From: an uncultured Helicobacter sp.
Lineage (GTDB): Bacteria > Campylobacterota > Campylobacteria > Campylobacterales > Helicobacteraceae
Reading direction: 5' to 3'
Length of the DNA stretch: 9,356 nt
Assembly: GCA_944325475.1 (NCBI GenBank)
Contig: CALVAF010000145.1
Span: 1-9,356 of the forward strand
Part shown: positions 6,368-9,356 of the stretch, in pieces
Layout of the letters: every line of letters begins with the position of its first letter
Position numbering within the stretch: the first letter of the stretch is position 1
The notes under the pieces: generated by a model
What the model was told of the DNA's origin: nothing
What the model saw: only the letters and a program-made list of their open reading frames with translations
Databases searched by the model: none
Made by a program: the position numbers and the translations under genes

Positions 6368-6376
6368 TGCTATAAT
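6368..6376 (+). promoter_or_regulatory. Extended -10 promoter of the radical SAM gene
   Basis: TGCTATAAT is a perfect extended -10 (TGN plus TATAAT). Transcription would start near 6383, giving a leader of about 22 bases that includes the TAGGA ribosome site at 6394-6398, six bases before the ATG at 6405. Confidence 0.62.
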
Positions 6377-6404
6377 CCCAAAATCCCTAAACCTAGGAAA
6401 AGCT

Positions 6405-7337
6405 ATGAATATCATTTTTGGACCCATCACCTCAAGACGTTTTGGAAAATCTCTTGGAATCGACCTCTCCCCCCAAACCAAACAATGCAATTATGACTGC
6501 CTTTATTGTGAGCTAGAGGGCAAAAAAGCCCAAGATTCCATGCAAGAAGTTTTGGAAGTTGATGTGATTTTATCTGCAATAAAAGACGCTCTAAAGCAAT
6601 ATGAAAATATCCAATCCTTAACGCTTACTGCTAATGGTGAGCCCACTTTATACCCACATTTGTATGAGTTAATGCTACGCCTAGAGGACATAAAGGGCGA
6701 CACGCAAACTCTGCTACTTACCAATGGTTCTTTACTTTGGGATTGGAGCGTTTTTAGAGCTTGTTTGCTCTTTGATAAAGTCAAATTTTCACTTGATGCG
6801 GTTTCCAAAGAAGTGTTTAAAAAAATCGACCGTCCAGAAAAAAGCATTTCCCTAGAACAAATTCTGCAAGGAATCCACCAATTTAGCGCAGATTTTAGCG
6901 GAGAGCTTTATGCAGAGATTCTCTTTGTCAAAGGCATCAATGATAGTCTCCAAGAAGTGCAGAAAATGGCGAGATTCTTAAGCGTTATGCGCCTAAAGCG
7001 GCTAGATATAGGAAGTATCGATAGACCCCCTGCTTACAAAGTCAATCCTATCTCACTAGAATCACTAGAAGAGTTTGCACGGATTTTTAGGGATTATGGG
7101 TTGCCAGTGTCACTACCTAGAAGAATCTCCTCACAAAAACAAGAAAGTCTTGAATTAGGAGAAGAAGAGATTCTCAAAACCCTTGCCCTACGCCCTATGA
7201 GCAAGGAGGACATACAAAATCTATGGAGCAAGGCAAGCATTACGCGGTTTATAGAATTGCAAAAGCGAGGAATCATTACCCTAAAAAACACCAATGGAAT
7301 CGACTTTTTTAGCACAAAAGATCATAAAAAATTATAA
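6405..7337 (+). CDS. Radical SAM protein of the COG0731 (TYW1-related) family
   Basis: A 310-residue cytoplasmic iron-sulfur enzyme. The N-terminus FGPITSRRFGKSLGIDLSP (5-23) is the hallmark of COG0731, followed by the radical SAM cluster motif C28-x3-C32-x2-C35 (CNYDCLYCE), which binds a 4Fe-4S cluster and SAM. TANGEPTLYP, LLTNGSLL and VKFSLDA are further barrel strands. The last 60 or so residues (about 248-300, EILKTLALRPMSKEDIQNLWS onward) look like a small winged-helix domain. Relatives include the archaeal/eukaryotic wyosine synthase TYW1, but bacteria lack wyosine, so the bacterial substrate is unknown to me and the tRNA role should not be copied over. It has its own promoter and stands alone between gaps of 352 and 172 bases. 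The ATG start is supported by the TAGGA site. The family call is firm; the reaction is open. Confidence 0.92.
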   Translation: MNIIFGPITSRRFGKSLGIDLSPQTKQCNYDCLYCELEGKKAQDSMQEVLEVDVILSAIKDALKQYENIQSLTLTANGEPTLYPHLYELMLRLEDIKGDTQTLLLTNGSLLWDWSVFRACLLFDKVKFSLDAVSKEVFKKIDRPEKSISLEQILQGIHQFSADFSGELYAEILFVKGINDSLQEVQKMARFLSVMRLKRLDIGSIDRPPAYKVNPISLESLEEFARIFRDYGLPVSLPRRISSQKQESLELGEEEILKTLALRPMSKEDIQNLWSKASITRFIELQKRGIITLKNTNGIDFFSTKDHKKL

Positions 7338-7382
7338 TCCCAAAAATCGCCCCATCCCCAACTTGTTTTCCTTCCAAATATT

Positions 7383-7391
7383 TGCTATAAC
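7383..7391 (+). promoter_or_regulatory. Candidate extended -10 promoter of the aldo/keto reductase gene
   Basis: TGCTATAAC is an extended -10 with one mismatch in the last base, nearly the same as that of the preceding gene. Transcription would start near 7398, giving an unusually long leader of about 110 bases that contains the palindrome at 7427-7478. Confidence 0.45.
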
Positions 7392-7426
7392 TCCATTTTA
7401 ATTTTATGAAATACCCAATGCAATTC

Positions 7427-7478
7427 TTTTGCCATTACAAGCAATAGCTTGAATAATTTGCCTCTTGCAATGGCAAAA
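7427..7478. repeat. Near-perfect 52-base palindrome in the aldo/keto reductase leader
   Basis: The arms are TTTTGCCATTACAAG (7427-7441) and CTTGCAATGGCAAAA (7464-7478), which pair at 14 of 15 positions around a 22-base centre. A competing small hairpin, CAAGC (7438-7442) with GCTTG (7447-7451) and an AATA loop, uses part of the left arm. The ribosome site (7499-7504) lies 21 bases beyond the right arm and is not buried in it. The same core occurs at 6151-6165, so this is either a dispersed repeat or a leader structure, or both. Confidence 0.75.
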
Positions 7479-7498
7479 AACAAAACAATTTCAACACA

Positions 7499-7504
7499 AA
7501 AGGA
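7499..7504 (+). promoter_or_regulatory. Ribosome binding site deciding the aldo/keto reductase start
   Basis: AAAGGA lies five bases before the ATG at 7510. An upstream in-frame TTG at 7465 falls inside the palindrome arm and would add 15 residues (QWQKTKQFQHK and so on) unlike the family, so it is rejected as the start. Confidence 0.7.
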
Positions 7505-7509
7505 TTCTT

Positions 7510-8547
7510 ATGCAATATAGACAATTAGGCAATAGCGGAATGATGATTCCAAGTTTAATGCTTGGCACAGCAACTTTTGCAGGAAGCACAAAGATTTTTG
7601 AGCAATGGGGCAGGACACAACTCCCAGAGGCAAAAGAGCTGATTAAAATCTGCATGGATAATGGCTGCAATGCCTTTGATACGGCAGATTGCTACTCTTT
7701 AGGAGATTCTGAAATTATCTTAGGGGAAGCCCTCAAAGACTACAAAAGAGAGGAAGTTTTCATTTCAACTAAAACAGGAATGTGGATGAGCGATAATCCC
7801 AATGACATTGGCACTTCAAGAGCCAAGATTCTAAAAAGTGTGGATGCGAGTTTAAAGCGGCTACAAACTGATTATATCGACCTCTATCATTTGCATTGCT
7901 ATGACGCCAAAACACCGCATTTAGAAGCCCTACAAACCCTCAATGACCTCATCAAACTTGGGAAAATTCGCTATTTTGGAGTGAGTAACTATTCCGCTTG
8001 GCATTTGATGAAAATGCTATCGGTGGCTGATTCTAATAATTTGCAAAGACCAGTGGTCCATCAAGCATATTATTCCCTAGCAGCTAGGGAGTTTGAAAAC
8101 GAGCTAATGCCACTTGGTATAGAAGAGAAAATTGGCACACTTGTGTGGAGTCCGCTAAGTGGGGCTATGCTATCAGGCAAAATCACGCGCCATGAGCAAA
8201 ACACACAAAATTCTCGCCTAAGCACCAATGGTGTATGGGATGTGGATAGGGAACATCTCTATAACATTACTGATATTTTAGAGAGCATTAAAAAGCAAAG
8301 CGGATATACCTTTGCTCAAATCTCGCTAGCATGGGTATTAAGCCGCCCAACAATTTCAAGCCTTGTGATTGGGGCAACCAATGCTACACAACTCAAAGAA
8401 AACCTCAAAGCCTCAGATATAACCCTGCAAACCAACCAAATTGAAATGCTAGATAAAGCTAGTCAAACCAAGCTTCCCTATCCCTATTGGCATCAACGTT
8501 TCACAGTCAATCATCGTGACCCCTATGCCGTTAAAAGATATGAGTGA
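7510..8547 (+). CDS. Aldo/keto reductase
   Basis: NAD(P)H-dependent oxidoreductase of 345 residues from the chosen ATG, a TIM-barrel enzyme of the cytoplasm. The opening MQYRQLGNSGMMIPSLMLGT is typical. The catalytic tetrad is complete: Asp57 and Tyr62 in FDTADCYS, Lys88 in ISTKTG, and His129 in DYIDLYHLHCYD. Cofactor-side features include FGVSNYSAW, VVHQAYYSL, WSPLSGAMLSGKI and, near the end, SSLVIGATNATQLKENL. The family reduces aldehydes and ketones; the natural substrate cannot be read from sequence, and the closest kin are the general oxidoreductases found in Helicobacter. It is monocistronic, with its own candidate promoter, a long structured leader and a terminator. The leader palindrome could affect expression. 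Confidence 0.94.
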   Translation: MQYRQLGNSGMMIPSLMLGTATFAGSTKIFEQWGRTQLPEAKELIKICMDNGCNAFDTADCYSLGDSEIILGEALKDYKREEVFISTKTGMWMSDNPNDIGTSRAKILKSVDASLKRLQTDYIDLYHLHCYDAKTPHLEALQTLNDLIKLGKIRYFGVSNYSAWHLMKMLSVADSNNLQRPVVHQAYYSLAAREFENELMPLGIEEKIGTLVWSPLSGAMLSGKITRHEQNTQNSRLSTNGVWDVDREHLYNITDILESIKKQSGYTFAQISLAWVLSRPTISSLVIGATNATQLKENLKASDITLQTNQIEMLDKASQTKLPYPYWHQRFTVNHRDPYAVKRYE

Positions 8548-8551
8548 GATA

Positions 8552-8587
8552 AGCAGCTAGGGAGGTAAATCCCCCTCCCCTGCTTTT
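8552..8587 (+). terminator. Hairpin terminator after the aldo/keto reductase gene
   Basis: AGCAG, a bulge of three bases (CTA) and GGGAGG (8560-8565) pair with CCTCCC (8574-8579) and CTGCT (8580-8584) around an eight-base loop, followed by TTT. The stem begins five bases after the stop codon. The T-run is short. The same stem on the minus strand has no T-run, so it would serve the convergent murJ gene less well. The remaining sequence to 8661 is AT-rich with a self-complementary AAAAGCTTTT and nothing else recognised. Confidence 0.62.
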
Positions 8588-8661
8588 AAAGCAAAACTCC
8601 AAAAAAGCTTTTAAAAACCTCAATCACTCTAGCCAATTAAAATCTATGAAAATTTTAGAGC

Positions 8662-9356
8662 TTAACTCATCACCTCAAACACACACTCCTTAAAAGCCAA
8701 AATCAAAGCAGCCTCCAAAGCAAACAAAATAAGAATCACTCCTAGCCATTTGAGGCGGTTTAAAATCCCCCAAAATCTCCCCCAACCAAAAAAATGCAAG
8801 GTAAGAAAAAACACAAAAAAACCACTAATGCTCCCAGCCAACGCCAAACCAACTGCCCCATAAAACTGCATTAACGCAAACGAACAAAGTGTCCCAACCC
8901 CCAAAGAAAATGCCGCGATTTTCGCAGCCAAAGCTTGCTTATTCTCCGCATACAACCACAAAGAAAAAATCCGAGACAGGCCAAAAGGTAAAAGCCCAAG
9001 CATATACGCACTAAACACCATTGCAGTCTCTAAAGTATCCTCCCGCACAAACTGCCCACGTTCAAACAAAAGCCAAATTATCTCATTTTTTAGCAAAACC
9101 CCGCCAATCACGCAAGCCCCAAGCAAAAAGCACAGAAGCCAAAACGAACGCGAAAGCTCCTTTAATGCCTTTACCTCCTGCTTTTCTTTAAGGTATTTAG
9201 CAACAAGCGGAAAAAGTGCAGTGGAAGTCGCTATCGCAAAAATCGCTAAAGGAAGCTGGAAGATTCGATTAGCATAATACAAATATGAAATCGCCCCACT
9301 AGTCAAAAAAGACGCCAAAAGCGTGTCGATAAAAGAGGCAAGTTGTGCGCTAGAAC
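8662..9356 (-). CDS. murJ: Lipid II flippase MurJ (MviN), C-terminal part
   Basis: Inner-membrane flippase that carries the peptidoglycan precursor lipid II to the periplasmic face. The open frame continues without interruption to the right edge (9356), reading SAQLASFIDTLLASFLTSGA, so the gene is cut by the window. The in-frame TTG at 9318 is an internal leucine and not a start. The visible 231 residues cover roughly the second half. SYLYYANRIFQLPLAIFAIATSTALFP is the strongly conserved MurJ segment, followed by LLFERGQF, then FSAYMLGLLPFGLSRIFSLWLYA and about six further hydrophobic helices, ending in FEVMS. It converges on the aldo/keto reductase gene with a 114-base gap. The N-terminal lipid II-binding residues are outside the window. 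No defect is visible. Confidence 0.94.
   Translation of the reverse strand, partial: SSAQLASFIDTLLASFLTSGAISYLYYANRIFQLPLAIFAIATSTALFPLVAKYLKEKQEVKALKELSRSFWLLCFLLGACVIGGVLLKNEIIWLLFERGQFVREDTLETAMVFSAYMLGLLPFGLSRIFSLWLYAENKQALAAKIAAFSLGVGTLCSFALMQFYGAVGLALAGSISGFFVFFLTLHFFGWGRFWGILNRLKWLGVILILFALEAALILAFKECVFEVMS

Larger units (their letters stand above)
6053..6404. other. Intergenic region with decayed repeat elements, no convincing gene
   Basis: This 352-base gap holds a nested hairpin (6098-6145), a gapped inverted repeat (6145-6257), two AGGAGG-ending direct repeats (6270-6313) and the radical SAM promoter (6368-6376). No tRNA or clear small RNA is seen, and there is no strong U-tract terminator after cmoB, only a weak TTGCA/TGCAA stem at 6054-6068. 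Two tiny reading frames (18 codons plus, 6319-6375; 28 codons minus, 6325-6239) have ribosome-site-like sequences but look like by-products of the repeats. Confidence 0.6.

Noticed and set aside
6469..6474. C6 run in the radical SAM gene, and a similar one at 264-269 in pglD, as possible phase-variable tracts
   Set aside because: Six bases is too short for the slipped-strand switching seen in this group, and both genes are intact.
7465..7509. Upstream TTG start for the aldo/keto reductase
   Set aside because: It lies in the palindrome arm, lacks a good ribosome site and adds residues not typical of the family; the ATG at 7510 has AAAGGA.
9316..9318. TTG at 9318 as the start of the murJ frame
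   Set aside because: The frame stays open to the window edge and encodes conserved MurJ-like residues upstream, so it is an internal codon.
1..9356. Defence system, CRISPR array, prophage, insertion sequence, tRNA or rRNA
   Set aside because: No transposase, spaced direct-repeat array, phage gene, cloverleaf or rRNA sequence was seen; the genes are core functions with uniform composition.

Overview
The window is AT-rich bacterial chromosome carrying ordinary core genes. It most likely comes from a Campylobacterota species, probably a Helicobacter of the kind that carries N-glycosylation (pgl) genes. The evidence is a PglD-PglE type sugar-nucleotide gene pair, epsilonproteobacterial-looking Lgt, CmoB, MurJ and radical SAM proteins, T-rich promoters with extended -10 boxes, and a near absence of GATC and GTAC. 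The genus is inferred from protein character, not from a database search.

Layout. Left edge, minus strand: the first codons of a pglE-like aminotransferase (1-65), overlapped ATGA-style by a pglD-like acetyltransferase (62-682). Together they make a bacillosamine-type sugar for glycans. A 190-base divergent promoter region follows. Then comes a compact plus-strand operon (877-6052): a STAS-like small protein, lgt (lipoprotein maturation), a Uup-type ABC-F ATPase, a MidA/NDUFAF7-like methyltransferase, a small lipoprotein and cmoB (tRNA wobble modification). Four of its five junctions overlap and the fifth has a 14-base gap, so the genes are probably co-transcribed and translationally coupled.

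A 352-base gap (6053-6404) has no convincing gene. It holds nested inverted repeats and a pair of direct repeats that look like decayed intergenic repeat elements. Next are two plus-strand single genes, each behind its own extended -10: a COG0731-type radical SAM protein (6405-7337) and an aldo/keto reductase (7510-8547). A near-perfect 52-base palindrome in the leader of the reductase gene shares its core with the repeat in the previous gap. The reductase gene ends in a hairpin terminator and converges on the C-terminal part of murJ (minus strand, running off the right edge).

I see no defence system, CRISPR array, prophage, insertion sequence or RNA gene. The points most worth checking are the dispersed palindrome family, the STAS-like and lipoprotein genes of unknown role in the operon, the 30-base in-frame repeat inside uup, and the strong avoidance of GATC and GTAC.
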